Source: Streptomyces viridiviolaceus (GTDB lineage: Bacteria; Actinomycetota; Actinomycetes; Streptomycetales; Streptomycetaceae). From it: DNA of 33,799 nt. The DNA is taken from NCBI RefSeq assembly GCF_014650995.1, contig NZ_BMWA01000007.1, forward strand, positions 1-33,799, in the 5' to 3' direction. Position numbers and translations under genes: made by a program. Positions within the stretch are counted from its first letter, which is position 1. The number at the start of each line of letters is the position of its first letter. Positions 26,055-33,729 of this stretch are shown piece by piece. The notes under the pieces are model-generated. The model searched no databases, was not told the DNA's origin, and saw nothing but the letters and a program-made list of their open reading frames with translations.

Positions 26055-26679
26055 CTACGGCCACGGATCCGGTCGCCCCGACGGACCCGGCCACGGCGAC
26101 GACCCGTTCCCGACCGCGCTGAAGATCCTGGTCGCGGGCGGGTTCGGGGTGGGCAAGACGACCTTCGTCGGCGCGGTCAGCGAGATCGCGCCGCTGAGCA
26201 CGGAGGAACTGCTCACCACGGTCGGCGCCGCCACCGACAACCTCGACGGAATCGAGAACAAACTCGAGACCACCGTGGCCATGGACTTCGGCCGCATCAC
26301 CCTCGACCGGGACCACGTGCTGTACCTGTTCGGCACGCCCGGCCAGGAACGGTTCTGGTTCATGTGGGACGAGCTGTGCGCGGGCGCCCTCGGTGCGGTG
26401 ATCATCGCCGACACGCGCAGGCTGGAGGAGTCCTTCGCGGCCGTCGACTTCTTCGAGGAACGCGGCCTTGGCTTCATCGTCGCGGTCAACGAGTTCGACG
26501 GCGCCCACCGCTACGACCCCGAGGAGGTGCGCGCCGCCATCGACCTCCCGCCGGAGATCCCCGTCGTGTGCTGCGACGCCCGGATCTCCAGCTCCGGGGT
26601 GCAGACCCTGCTGACCCTCGTACGCCATCTGATCGCCCACACACCGGCCCCCGCGACGGGGTACGGCGCCCACAGGTGA
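26032..26679 (+). CDS. cvnD: Conservon small GTPase CvnD
   Basis: A 215-residue Ras-superfamily-like GTPase. G1 is GGFGVGKT (36-43), G3 is GTPGQERF (101-108), with the usual Gln present, and G4 is NEFD (153-156) in place of NKxD, as in the bacterial MglA/CvnD group. The first 25 residues are Asp/Gly/His-rich and vary between members. ATG 26032 has GGAGG nine bases upstream inside cvnC. It is the signalling switch of the conservon, presumably controlled by CvnB (roadblock) and CvnA. Confidence 0.95.
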   Translation: MDYDDSSDYGHGSGRPDGPGHGDDPFPTALKILVAGGFGVGKTTFVGAVSEIAPLSTEELLTTVGAATDNLDGIENKLETTVAMDFGRITLDRDHVLYLFGTPGQERFWFMWDELCAGALGAVIIADTRRLEESFAAVDFFEERGLGFIVAVNEFDGAHRYDPEEVRAAIDLPPEIPVVCCDARISSSGVQTLLTLVRHLIAHTPAPATGYGAHR

Positions 26680-26708
26680 TCCCCGCACACACCGCCACGG
26701 AGCCGCAT

Positions 26709-26744
26709 ATGACGCACGCCCACAGCGACGGAGCGCGCCCATGA
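26709..26744 (+). CDS. 11-codon mini-ORF coupling cvnD to the GAF gene
   Basis: ATG 26709 reads MTHAHSDGARP and stops at 26742-26744, overlapping the next ATG (26741) as ATGA. GGAG lies six bases before its start. It may raise translation of the GAF gene by coupling, or be the remnant of a longer gene. Other conservons often have a cytochrome P450 gene at this place. Confidence 0.3.
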   Translation: MTHAHSDGARP

Positions 26745-27316
26745 GCTACGACCCGCCGCGCCCGGTCGGACGTCTGCTGCTCACGCCCGAGGACCGGGAG
26801 GTCCCCGCCCGGGTGCGACGGCTGCGCCGGCTCGGACTGGGGGAGCGTCCGGAACCCGCCCTCGACGCCTTCGCGGACCAGCTCGCCGGATATGCCCGGG
26901 CGCCGTACGCCATGGTCAACTTCCTCGTCGAGAACGGGCAGTTCTTCGCGGGCCTGCACGTGCCCGAGGTCGCGCCGGTCACCCGCGGCGACGGCACCGT
27001 CCCCGAGTTCGGCCGCGTCCAGCCCCGCGACCACGGCTTCTGCCCCCACGTGGTGGCCCGGCGCAAGGCGCTGGTGCTGGAGGACGTGCGCGACTACCCG
27101 CGGTTCGCCGGCAACCCGGTCGTCGACGAGTTCGGCATCCGCTCCTATCTCGGTGCTCCGCTCATCGACAGCACCGGCACCGTGCTGGGCACGGTCGCCA
27201 CCGCCGACGTGCGGCCGAGGACGTGGGGGAGGCCGGGGCTGGAGACCATCAAGTCGACGGCGGCGGACCTGGTGCGGCGACTCGAACACAGCGCGGACGA
27301 CGGGCTCCCGCCGTGA
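26741..27316 (+). CDS. GAF-domain protein of the conservon operon
   Basis: A 191-residue protein consisting mainly of one GAF domain (about 40-185): APYAMVNFLVENGQFFAGL, the RDHGFCPHVVARRKALVLEDV signature and FGIRSYLGAPLIDSTGTVLGTV. GAF domains sense small molecules, redox state or cofactors. The single Cys of GFCPH is typical of this subgroup. There is no output domain, so it probably signals by contact with the Cvn complex. ATG 26741 has GGAG seven bases upstream. It lies 61 bp after cvnD on the same strand and is likely the fifth gene of the operon. Confidence 0.88.
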   Translation: MSYDPPRPVGRLLLTPEDREVPARVRRLRRLGLGERPEPALDAFADQLAGYARAPYAMVNFLVENGQFFAGLHVPEVAPVTRGDGTVPEFGRVQPRDHGFCPHVVARRKALVLEDVRDYPRFAGNPVVDEFGIRSYLGAPLIDSTGTVLGTVATADVRPRTWGRPGLETIKSTAADLVRRLEHSADDGLPP

Positions 27317-27508
27317 GCGGCCGCACCGGACCGGTGTGACGGGCGCGGCGATCGGCGTGAAGGAAAGCTGCTACCGCGGTTAAGAAAAGCTCGATGGACC
27401 CGGGGCGGGGTCGTACGGCAGATTGCTGTGCGATTCCACTCCCCTCCCCGGACACGGGCTCCTTCGGCATGCCCGGCGCCGGGATCACACCCGTCAGGAG
27501 CCGTAGCG

Positions 27509-28537
27509 TTGAAGGCGCTGGTCAAGCAGAAGGCGGAGCCCGGGCTGTGGCTCGCAGACGTCCCCGAGCCCGCCGTCGGACCCGGCGACGTCCTCATCAA
27601 GGTGCTGCGTACCGGCATCTGCGGCACCGACCTGCACATCCGGAACTGGGACGGCTGGGCGCAGCAGACCATCCGCACCCCGCTCGTCGTCGGGCACGAG
27701 TTCGTCGGCGAGGTCGTCGAGACCGGCCGGGACGTCACCGACGTCAAGACCGGCGACCTGGTCAGCGGCGAGGGCCACCTCGTGTGCGGCAAGTGCCGCA
27801 ACTGCCTGGCCGGACGGCGGCACCTGTGCCGGGCCACGGTCGGGCTCGGCGTCGGCCGGGACGGGGCGTTCGCCGAGTACGTCGCCCTGCCCGCGTCCAA
27901 CGTCTGGGCGCACCGCGTCCCCGTCGACCTCGACGTCGCCGCGATCTTCGACCCGTTCGGCAACGCCGTGCACACCGCCCTGTCCTTCCCGCTGGTCGGC
28001 GAGGACGTCCTCATCACGGGCGCCGGCCCGATCGGTCTCATGGCCGCGGCGGTCGCCCGGCACGCCGGGGCGCGCAACGTCGTGATCACCGACGTCAGCG
28101 AGGAGCGCCTGGAGCTGGCCCGCAAGGTCGGCGCGAGCCTCGCGCTGAACGTGTCGCGGGCCACGATCGCCGACGGGCAGCGGGAGCTGGGCCTGCGCGA
28201 GGGCTTCGACATCGGCCTGGAGATGTCCGGCCGTCCCGAGGCGATGCGCGACATGATCGCCAACATGACGCACGGCGGCCGGATCGCCGTGCTCGGCCTG
28301 CCGTCCGAGGAGTTCCCGGTCGACTGGGCCCGGATCGTCACCTCGATGATCACCATCAAGGGCATCTACGGCCGCGAGATGTTCGAGACCTGGTACGCGA
28401 TGTCGGTGCTGCTGGAGGGCGGCCTCGACCTCGCCCCCGTGATCACCGGCCGCTACGGCCACCGCGACTTCGAGGCGGCGTTCGCCGATGCCGCGAGCGG
28501 CAAGGGCGGCAAGGTCATCCTCGACTGGACCGCGTAA
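27509..28537 (+). CDS. tdh: L-threonine 3-dehydrogenase
   Basis: A 342-residue zinc medium-chain dehydrogenase that oxidises threonine to 2-amino-3-ketobutyrate with NAD. Catalytic zinc region: [10 protein letters not shown] and [12 protein letters not shown]. Structural zinc: [18 protein letters not shown] site: [19 protein letters not shown]. Length matches E. coli Tdh (341). The start is a TTG at 27509 with AGGAG (27496-27500) eight bases upstream; it gives the family start MKALVK. It is followed 29 bp later by kbl, the next enzyme of the pathway. The 192 bp before it has no clear promoter; CACCGG-A-CCGGTG (27324-27336) may be a weak terminator for the conservon operon. Confidence 0.95.
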   Translation: MKALVKQKAEPGLWLADVPEPAVGPGDVLIKVLRTGICGTDLHIRNWDGWAQQTIRTPLVVGHEFVGEVVETGRDVTDVKTGDLVSGEGHLVCGKCRNCLAGRRHLCRATVGLGVGRDGAFAEYVALPASNVWAHRVPVDLDVAAIFDPFGNAVHTALSFPLVGEDVLITGAGPIGLMAAAVARHAGARNVVITDVSEERLELARKVGASLALNVSRATIADGQRELGLREGFDIGLEMSGRPEAMRDMIANMTHGGRIAVLGLPSEEFPVDWARIVTSMITIKGIYGREMFETWYAMSVLLEGGLDLAPVITGRYGHRDFEAAFADAASGKGGKVILDWTA

Positions 28538-28566
28538 GTCACCCTGCACCTCTAGGAGCACTTCTC

Positions 28567-29760
28567 ATGTTCGACTCCGTGCGCGACGACCTGCGCGCCA
28601 CCCTCGACGAGATCCGCGCCGCCGGCCTGCACAAGCCCGAGCGCGTGATCGGCACCCCGCAGTCGGCGACGGTGAACGTCACCGCCGGCGGCCGTCCCGG
28701 CGAGGTGCTGAACTTCTGCGCCAACAACTACCTCGGCCTCGCCGACCACCCCGAGGTGATCGCCGCCGCCCACGAGGCCCTGGACCGCTGGGGATACGGC
28801 ATGGCGTCCGTGCGCTTCATCTGCGGCACCCAGGAGGTCCACAAGGAGCTGGAGGCCCGCCTGTCGGCGTTCCTCGGCCAGGAGGACACGATCCTGTACT
28901 CCTCCTGCTTCGACGCCAACGGCGGTGTCTTCGAGACCCTCCTCGGACCCGAGGACGCGGTGATCTCCGACGCGCTGAACCACGCCTCGATCATCGACGG
29001 AATCCGCCTGTCCAAGGCCCGCCGCTTCCGCTACGCCAACCGCGACCTCGCCGACCTGGAACGGCAGCTCAAGGACGCCTCCGACGCCCGCCGCCGCCTC
29101 GTCGTCACCGACGGCGTCTTCTCCATGGACGGCTATGTGGCCCCGCTCAGCGAGATCTGCGACCTGGCCGACCGCTACGACGCCATGGTCATGGTCGACG
29201 ACTCGCACGCCGTCGGCTTCGTCGGCCCCGGCGGCCGCGGCACCCCCGAGCTGCACGGCGTCATGGACCGCGTCGACATCATCACCGGCACCCTCGGCAA
29301 GGCGCTCGGCGGTGCCTCCGGCGGCTACGTCGCCGCCCGCGCCGAGATCGTCGCCCTGCTGCGCCAGCGCTCCCGGCCGTACCTGTTCTCCAACACGCTG
29401 GCCCCGGTGATCGCCGCCGCGTCGCTCAAGGTGCTCGACCTGCTGGAGTCGGCGGACGACCTTCGGGTCCGGCTGGCCGAGAACACCGCCCTGTTCCGCC
29501 GCCGGATGACCGAGGAGGGCTTCGACGTCCTGCCCGGCGACCACGCCATCGCCCCGGTCATGATCGGCGACGCGGCGCGGGCGGGCCGCATGGCGGAGCT
29601 GCTGCTGGAGCGCGGGGTGTACGTGATCGGCTTCTCCTACCCGGTCGTCCCGCAGGGCCAGGCCCGCATCCGCGTGCAGCTGTCCGCCGCCCACTCCACC
29701 GAGGACGTCGACCGCGCGGTGGACGCCTTCGTGGCCGCCCGCGCGGAGCTGGACGCCTGA
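28567..29760 (+). CDS. kbl: Glycine C-acetyltransferase (2-amino-3-ketobutyrate CoA ligase)
   Basis: A 397-residue PLP enzyme of the alpha-oxoamine synthase group. It splits 2-amino-3-ketobutyrate with CoA into glycine and acetyl-CoA, completing the Tdh route of threonine breakdown. The PLP-binding lysine is in TLGKALGG (Lys245; Lys244 in E. coli). [10 protein letters not shown] and [14 protein letters not shown] are characteristic. ATG 28567 has AGGAG (28554-28558) eight bases before it. The same length as E. coli Kbl and the tdh neighbour make the assignment firm. Probably cotranscribed with tdh. Confidence 0.97.
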   Translation: MFDSVRDDLRATLDEIRAAGLHKPERVIGTPQSATVNVTAGGRPGEVLNFCANNYLGLADHPEVIAAAHEALDRWGYGMASVRFICGTQEVHKELEARLSAFLGQEDTILYSSCFDANGGVFETLLGPEDAVISDALNHASIIDGIRLSKARRFRYANRDLADLERQLKDASDARRRLVVTDGVFSMDGYVAPLSEICDLADRYDAMVMVDDSHAVGFVGPGGRGTPELHGVMDRVDIITGTLGKALGGASGGYVAARAEIVALLRQRSRPYLFSNTLAPVIAAASLKVLDLLESADDLRVRLAENTALFRRRMTEEGFDVLPGDHAIAPVMIGDAARAGRMAELLLERGVYVIGFSYPVVPQGQARIRVQLSAAHSTEDVDRAVDAFVAARAELDA

Positions 29761-29778
29761 CCTGAGAGAATCGATCCC

Positions 29779-30681
29779 ATGATCGAGGCGCGGCGGCTGC
29801 ACATCCTCCGTGCGGTGGCCGACCACCGCACGGTCACCGCGGCTGCCGCCGCGCTGTACCTCACGCCGTCGGCGGTCTCCCAGCAGCTGACCGCCCTGGA
29901 GCAGGAGACCGGCCACCGCCTGGTCGAGCGCGGCGCCAAGGGCGTACGGCTGACCCCGGCCGGCGAGATCCTGCTCAGCCACACCAACGCCGTCCTCGCC
30001 CAGCTGGAGCGGGCCGAGGCCGAGCTGGCCGCGTACGGCTCGGGCGAGGCGGGTACGGTCACCGTCGCCTCCTTCGCGACCGGCATCGCCCTGGTCGTGG
30101 CGCCCGCGGTGGCCCGCCTCGCCGGGACCGCGCCCGGCATCCGCATCCGCGTCCAGGACGCCGAGGGCGACGCCAGCCTGCCGATGGTGCTGGACCGGCA
30201 GGTCGACGTGGCCGTGGCCGTCGAGTACCGCGGGGCACCGTCCGCCGACGATCCGCGGCTGACCCACGTGCCGCTGTACGCCGAGCCGTTCGACGCGGTC
30301 GTCCCGGTGACCCACCGTCTCGCCGACGCAGGCGAGGTGCCGCTCGCCGAGCTGGCCAAGGACCCGTGGATCGGCCCCTACCCCGGCAATCCCTGCCATG
30401 ACGTGGTGGTCCTGGCCTGCGAGAGCGCCGGCTTCCAGCCCCGGCTGGAACACTCCTCGGACGATTTCCGGGCGGTGGTGGCGCTGGCCTCGGCCGACGC
30501 GGGCGTGGCCCTCGTGCCCCGCTCGGCGCTGCTCGGGATGGACCTGACCGGTGTGGTGGTCCGCCCGGTCGACGGGGTCGCGCCCACCCGCCGGGTCTTC
30601 GCGGCCGTACGCCGGGGAGCCGAAGGGCATCCGCTGATCCGCCCGGTGCTGGAGGCGCTGGAGTCGGTCGCCGAGCGATAG
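29779..30681 (+). CDS. LysR-family transcriptional regulator
   Basis: A 300-residue LysR regulator. The N-terminal winged HTH spans residues 1-60 (LHILRAVADHRTVTAAAAAL and TPSAVSQQLTALEQETGHRL), followed by a substrate-binding domain (GTVTVASFATGIALVVAP and VALASADAGVALVPRSAL). It starts 18 bp after kbl on the same strand. GAGAAT at 29766-29771 lies seven bases before the ATG, a spacing seen for leaderless Streptomyces genes, so an own promoter is possible. LysR genes usually act on a neighbour; tdh-kbl, which would be read in the same direction, or the XRE-cupin unit are candidates. Effector unknown. Confidence 0.93.
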   Translation: MIEARRLHILRAVADHRTVTAAAAALYLTPSAVSQQLTALEQETGHRLVERGAKGVRLTPAGEILLSHTNAVLAQLERAEAELAAYGSGEAGTVTVASFATGIALVVAPAVARLAGTAPGIRIRVQDAEGDASLPMVLDRQVDVAVAVEYRGAPSADDPRLTHVPLYAEPFDAVVPVTHRLADAGEVPLAELAKDPWIGPYPGNPCHDVVVLACESAGFQPRLEHSSDDFRAVVALASADAGVALVPRSALLGMDLTGVVVRPVDGVAPTRRVFAAVRRGAEGHPLIRPVLEALESVAER

Positions 30682-30693
30682 ACCGGAACCACC

Positions 30694-30723
30694 TTGGGCG
30701 TCTCTGATATGGGATAGCATCCC
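30694..30723. promoter_or_regulatory. Promoter with GGGAT-AGC-ATCCC operator
   Basis: A perfect inverted repeat GGGAT-AGC-ATCCC (30711-30723) contains the likely -10 TAGCAT (30715-30720), seven bases before the GTG start at 30728. TTGGGC (30694-30699) is a poorly spaced -35 (15 bp). The layout implies a leaderless mRNA and simple autorepression by the encoded XRE-cupin protein; both are inferred. Confidence 0.5.
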
Positions 30724-30727
30724 GGAT

Positions 30728-31342
30728 GTGACACGGACTCCTGGCGGGACGGAGGCCGGGGCCGGCAGCGGGCCCGGCGCCGGCCCGGACCCCGTCGACG
30801 CCCGGCTCGCCGCCCGCCTGGCCGAGCTGCGGGCCGAACGCGGCTGGTCGCTCGGCGAGCTGGCCGAGCGCAGCGGCGTGAGCCGCTCCACCCTCTCCCG
30901 CGCCGAGCGGGCGGAGATCAGCCCCACCGCATCGCTGCTGAACCGCCTGTGCGCCGTCTACGGTCGGACCATGTCGCGGCTGCTCAGCGAGGTCGAGGCG
31001 GAACCCGCGCTGCTGGTACGGGCCGCCGAGCAGCCGCTGTGGGAGGACCGGTCCGCCGGATTCGTACGGCGCTCGGTGTCCCCGCCGCACGCCGGGCTGC
31101 GCGGCGAACTCGTCGAGGGACGGCTCGCCGCCGGCGCCGACATCGCCTACGACCGGCCGCCCGTGGCCGGCCTCGAGCAGCACATCTGGGTCCTGGAAGG
31201 CGCCCTGGAAGTGACGGCACAGGACGTCGAGCACCGTCTGGGCACCGGTGACTGCCTGCGCCTGCGGGTGTGGGGGCCGACCCGGTTCCGCTGCGCCGGG
31301 CCCGAGGACGCACGGTACGTGCTGGCGGTGGTGCTGCCGTGA
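30728..31342 (+). CDS. XRE-family regulator with cupin domain
   Basis: A 204-residue regulator. After a Gly/Pro-rich start, residues about 27-85 form the XRE HTH (RLAELRAERGWSLGELAERSGVSRSTLSRAE and PTASLLNRLCAVYG). Residues about 115-200 form a cupin (EQHIWVLEGALEVTAQD, LGTGDCLRLR). GTG 30728 is the predicted start and there is no ribosome site, fitting leaderless translation. The stop overlaps the GNAT start by four bases (GTGA). It is the second XRE-cupin regulator in the window, but its operator core and its partner gene differ from the one at 3907. Ligand unknown. Confidence 0.92.
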   Translation: MTRTPGGTEAGAGSGPGAGPDPVDARLAARLAELRAERGWSLGELAERSGVSRSTLSRAERAEISPTASLLNRLCAVYGRTMSRLLSEVEAEPALLVRAAEQPLWEDRSAGFVRRSVSPPHAGLRGELVEGRLAAGADIAYDRPPVAGLEQHIWVLEGALEVTAQDVEHRLGTGDCLRLRVWGPTRFRCAGPEDARYVLAVVLP

Positions 31343-31872
31343 CCGTGACCCGGCTCGACGACGTCCGGCTGGCCGCACTCGCGGAGGACCTGGCCGACCT
31401 GCTGACCGACACCGTGGACGGCGGTGCCTCGGTCGGCTTCCTCGCACCGCTCGACCGTGCCGAGGCCGTCGCCTGGTGGCGCGGCCGCGCCGCCGCCGTG
31501 GCCGCCGGGCAGCTCGCCGTATGGGTGGCGCGAGAGGAAGGGCGGGTGACCGGGACCGTCGGTCTCGCCCTGCCCGACAAGCCCAACAGCGGTCACCGCG
31601 CCGAACTGGTCAAACTCATGGTGGGCCGCGGGGCCCGCGGACGGGGCCTCGGCCGCACGCTCCTGACCGTCGCCGAGGAGGCCGCCGCGGCGGCCGGCAT
31701 CACCCTGCTCCACCTGGACACCGAGACCGACAGCCCCGCCGAACACCTGTACCGCTCCGCCGGGTGGACCCCCGTGGGAACGATCCCCGACTACGCGGCG
31801 AACCCCGCCGGAGCGCTGCGCCCGACCACCCTCTACTTCAAACGGATCGGTGCCGCCACGGCCGGCGGGTGA
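31339..31872 (+). CDS. GNAT-family N-acetyltransferase
   Basis: A 177-residue GCN5-related acetyltransferase. Motif A, the acetyl-CoA loop, is VGRGARGRGLGRTLL. Motif B follows with LLHLDTETDSPAEHLYRSAGW. GTG 31339 overlaps the regulator stop (GTGA) and is coupled to it; GTG 31345 is an alternative. Pairing with an XRE-cupin regulator suggests that the acceptor is a small amine (amino acid, toxin or antibiotic) whose level the cupin could sense, but this is only contextual. Confidence 0.92.
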   Translation: MTVTRLDDVRLAALAEDLADLLTDTVDGGASVGFLAPLDRAEAVAWWRGRAAAVAAGQLAVWVAREEGRVTGTVGLALPDKPNSGHRAELVKLMVGRGARGRGLGRTLLTVAEEAAAAAGITLLHLDTETDSPAEHLYRSAGWTPVGTIPDYAANPAGALRPTTLYFKRIGAATAGG

Positions 31873-31873
31873 C

Positions 31874-31895
31874 TGTCAGTGGCAGCGGCTACGGT
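31874..31895 (+). promoter_or_regulatory. RecA-NDp/PafBC-like DNA-damage promoter of the MmcQ/YjbR gene
   Basis: TGTCAGTG (31874-31881), eight bases and TACGGT (31890-31895) fit the actinobacterial motif tTGTCRGTG-N8-TANNNT exactly except for the first base (C for T). The -10 ends seven bases before ATG 31903, so a leaderless mRNA starting at that ATG is expected. Confidence 0.65.
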
Positions 31896-31902
31896 GCCTG
31901 AC

Positions 31903-32262
31903 ATGCCGGACGCCGAAGACGTACGCCGTATCGCCCTGTCCCTGCCGGACACGACGGAGAAGATCGCCTGGAGCATGCCCACGTTCCGGGTGGCCGGGAA
32001 GATGTTCGCCACGCTGCCCGAGGACGAGACCTCCATGGCGGTGCGCTGCCCGAAGGAGGAGCGCGAGGAACTGGTGCTGGCCGAGCCGGAGAAGTTCTGG
32101 ATCGCCGACCACGAGGCCCAGTTCGCGTGGGTGCGGGCCCGGCTCGCAGCCCTCGACGGCGAGGAGGAACTGCGTGACATCCTCGCCGACTCCTGGCGCC
32201 AGGCGGCCCCGACCCGGCTGCTTCAGGCCCACCCCCGACTGGGACTGCCGACCGGCGGCTGA
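31903..32262 (+). CDS. MmcQ/YjbR-family protein
   Basis: A 119-residue protein of the MmcQ/YjbR (DUF419) family, whose fold resembles DNA-binding domains; the function is not established. Visible family marks: EDVRRIALSLPDTTEKIAW, MPTFRVAGKMFATL, MAVRCPKEEREELV and FWIADHEAQFAWVRARL. ATG 31903 was chosen over GTG 31879 because the promoter places the RNA start near that ATG and because the family begins close to PDAEDV. It has no good ribosome site. The damage-type promoter would put it under DNA-damage control. Confidence 0.88.
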   Translation: MPDAEDVRRIALSLPDTTEKIAWSMPTFRVAGKMFATLPEDETSMAVRCPKEEREELVLAEPEKFWIADHEAQFAWVRARLAALDGEEELRDILADSWRQAAPTRLLQAHPRLGLPTGG

Positions 32263-32276
32263 AAACCCTTCGGGCG

Positions 32277-32299
32277 TTGTCGGTGCCCCGTGGCATGAT
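32277..32299 (+). promoter_or_regulatory. RecA-NDp/PafBC-like promoter of the MFS gene
   Basis: TTGTCGGTG (32277-32285), eight bases and CATGAT (32294-32299) fit the damage-response promoter motif, with C for the first T of the -10. It lies 14 bp after the YjbR gene stop and about 110 bp before the MFS start. Confidence 0.6.
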
Positions 32300-32307
32300 C
32301 CGAGGAC

Positions 32308-32390
32308 ATGCGTGGCAGCCGGGGCCGGAGGGGGGCTCCGGCTGCCAGGAACCGAGCGGGATGATCACGCGGGGCCGGTGGGGACCGGCC
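32308..32390 (+). other. Structured leader of the MFS gene: two hairpins and an 18-codon ORF
   Basis: An ORF begins at ATG 32308, eight bases after the -10, and reads MRGSRGRRGAPAARNRAG, stopping at 32362-32364. Hairpin 1: GGCAGCCGG (32314-32322) with CCGGCTGCC (32338-32346). Hairpin 2: GGCCGGT (32373-32379) with ACCGGCC (32384-32390) and a GGGG loop. Hairpin 2 ends directly before the GGGGAGGGGAG ribosome site of the MFS gene. Confidence 0.5.
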
Positions 32391-32409
32391 GGGGAGGGGA
32401 GCGCGCGGG

Positions 32410-33729
32410 ATGGCCGGGACGGCATCGCAGTCCTCACGGAACGGGGCGCGAAGGGAAGGGCAACGGCCCGTCTGGTCGCGGGACTTCGCACTCTTCTTCG
32501 TCGCGCGGGCCGTCGCCCGGCTCGGCGACACCATGCTGCCCGTCGCACTCGCCGCCGGGCTGCTCCAGCACGGGTACGGGGCCGGTGCGGTCGGCCTGGC
32601 CATGGCCGCGACGGCCGCCGCGTTCGCCGGGCTCGTCGTCTTCGGCGGGGTGATCGCCGACCGCTTCAGCACGCGCAAGCTGATGATCGGGGCCGACCTG
32701 GTCCGGCTGGGCACCCAGGCGCTGGCCGCCGCGCTCTTCTTCTCCGGGCACGTCGTGCTGTGGGAGATCTGCGCCATCGGATTCGTCAACGGCGTCGCGG
32801 GTGCCGTGTTCCAGCCCGGCGTCGCCAGCACCGTGCCGCGGCTCGCCTCCGACATCCAGGGCGCCAACGGCGCCATACGCGTCGCCGAGTCCGCCGCCCA
32901 GCTCGCGGGGCCCGCCGTGGCCGGCCTCCTCGTCGGTTTCGCCTCGCCCGGGGGAGTCTTCGCCGCCCACGCCGCCACGTACGCGGTGAGCGCCGTGTGC
33001 CTGCTGCTGCTCCGGCTGCCCGCACCGACGCCGGAGAGCCGGGCCGCCGGTCGCGGGTCCAAGGCGTTCCGCGCCGATCTGGTCGAAGGATGGCGGGAGT
33101 TCCGCTCCCGCACCTGGCTGTGGGCCGTCATCGCCGTCTGGTGCCTCTACATGATCGCCGTCTGGGGACCGACCGTCCCCCTGGTGGCGACCGAGGTGGT
33201 GCAGCAGCACGGCCCGCGCGCCTACGGCCTGGTCAATTCGGCGCTGGGCGCGGGAACCGTCGTCGGCGGACTCATCGCGCTGCGGCTGCGGCCGCGCCGC
33301 ATGCTCCGCGCCGGTGCGATCGCCCTGATCGGGTTCGCCGCCTTCCCGGCGAGCGTCGGAGCCGGCCTCGACGTGCCGGTCATGGCGGCCGGGGCGGCCG
33401 TCGCCGGGGCGGGGATGTCCTTCTGGGGCGTGATGTGGGCGACCAGCGTGCAGACCCAGGTGCCGCCCGACGTCCTCAACCGCATCCACGCCTACGACGT
33501 GGCGGGCTCCCTCGCGATGATGCCCGTCGGCCAGGCTCTCGCGGGCCCGGCCGCCTCGGTCCTCGGCGCGGACCACGTGCTGCTCGTCGCCGGCCTGGTG
33601 AGCTTCGTCGTCTGCGCTTCGCTGCTCGCGATACCCGCGGTGCGGGGCCTGGTGCGCGCCGACGCACCCCCGACCGGCGGCCCGGACCGGACGGCGACGC
33701 CCGAGCCCACCCGCGCGGAGACGACCTGA
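32410..33729 (+). CDS. MFS exporter, EntS/MFS_3-like
   Basis: A 439-residue major facilitator with about 12 hydrophobic helices. The first is DFALFFVARAVARLGDTMLPVALAAGLL; between helices 2 and 3 lies the MFS motif GGVIADRFSTRKLMI. The middle loop (about 215-235) and the Pro/Thr-rich C-terminal tail are cytoplasmic. The family exports siderophores, drugs or other small molecules in exchange for protons; the substrate cannot be read. ATG 32410 has GGGGAGGGGAG about 8 bases upstream. Its damage-type promoter and structured leader suggest induced efflux of a toxic compound. The stop at 33727-33729 is followed by 70 bp without a visible terminator to the window end. Confidence 0.93.
   Translation: MAGTASQSSRNGARREGQRPVWSRDFALFFVARAVARLGDTMLPVALAAGLLQHGYGAGAVGLAMAATAAAFAGLVVFGGVIADRFSTRKLMIGADLVRLGTQALAAALFFSGHVVLWEICAIGFVNGVAGAVFQPGVASTVPRLASDIQGANGAIRVAESAAQLAGPAVAGLLVGFASPGGVFAAHAATYAVSAVCLLLLRLPAPTPESRAAGRGSKAFRADLVEGWREFRSRTWLWAVIAVWCLYMIAVWGPTVPLVATEVVQQHGPRAYGLVNSALGAGTVVGGLIALRLRPRRMLRAGAIALIGFAAFPASVGAGLDVPVMAAGAAVAGAGMSFWGVMWATSVQTQVPPDVLNRIHAYDVAGSLAMMPVGQALAGPAASVLGADHVLLVAGLVSFVVCASLLAIPAVRGLVRADAPPTGGPDRTATPEPTRAETT

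Noticed and set aside
27401..27480. GC-rich foldable stretch before tdh considered as a tRNA or riboswitch
   Set aside because: No tRNA cloverleaf, no T-loop consensus and no recognised riboswitch core could be found.
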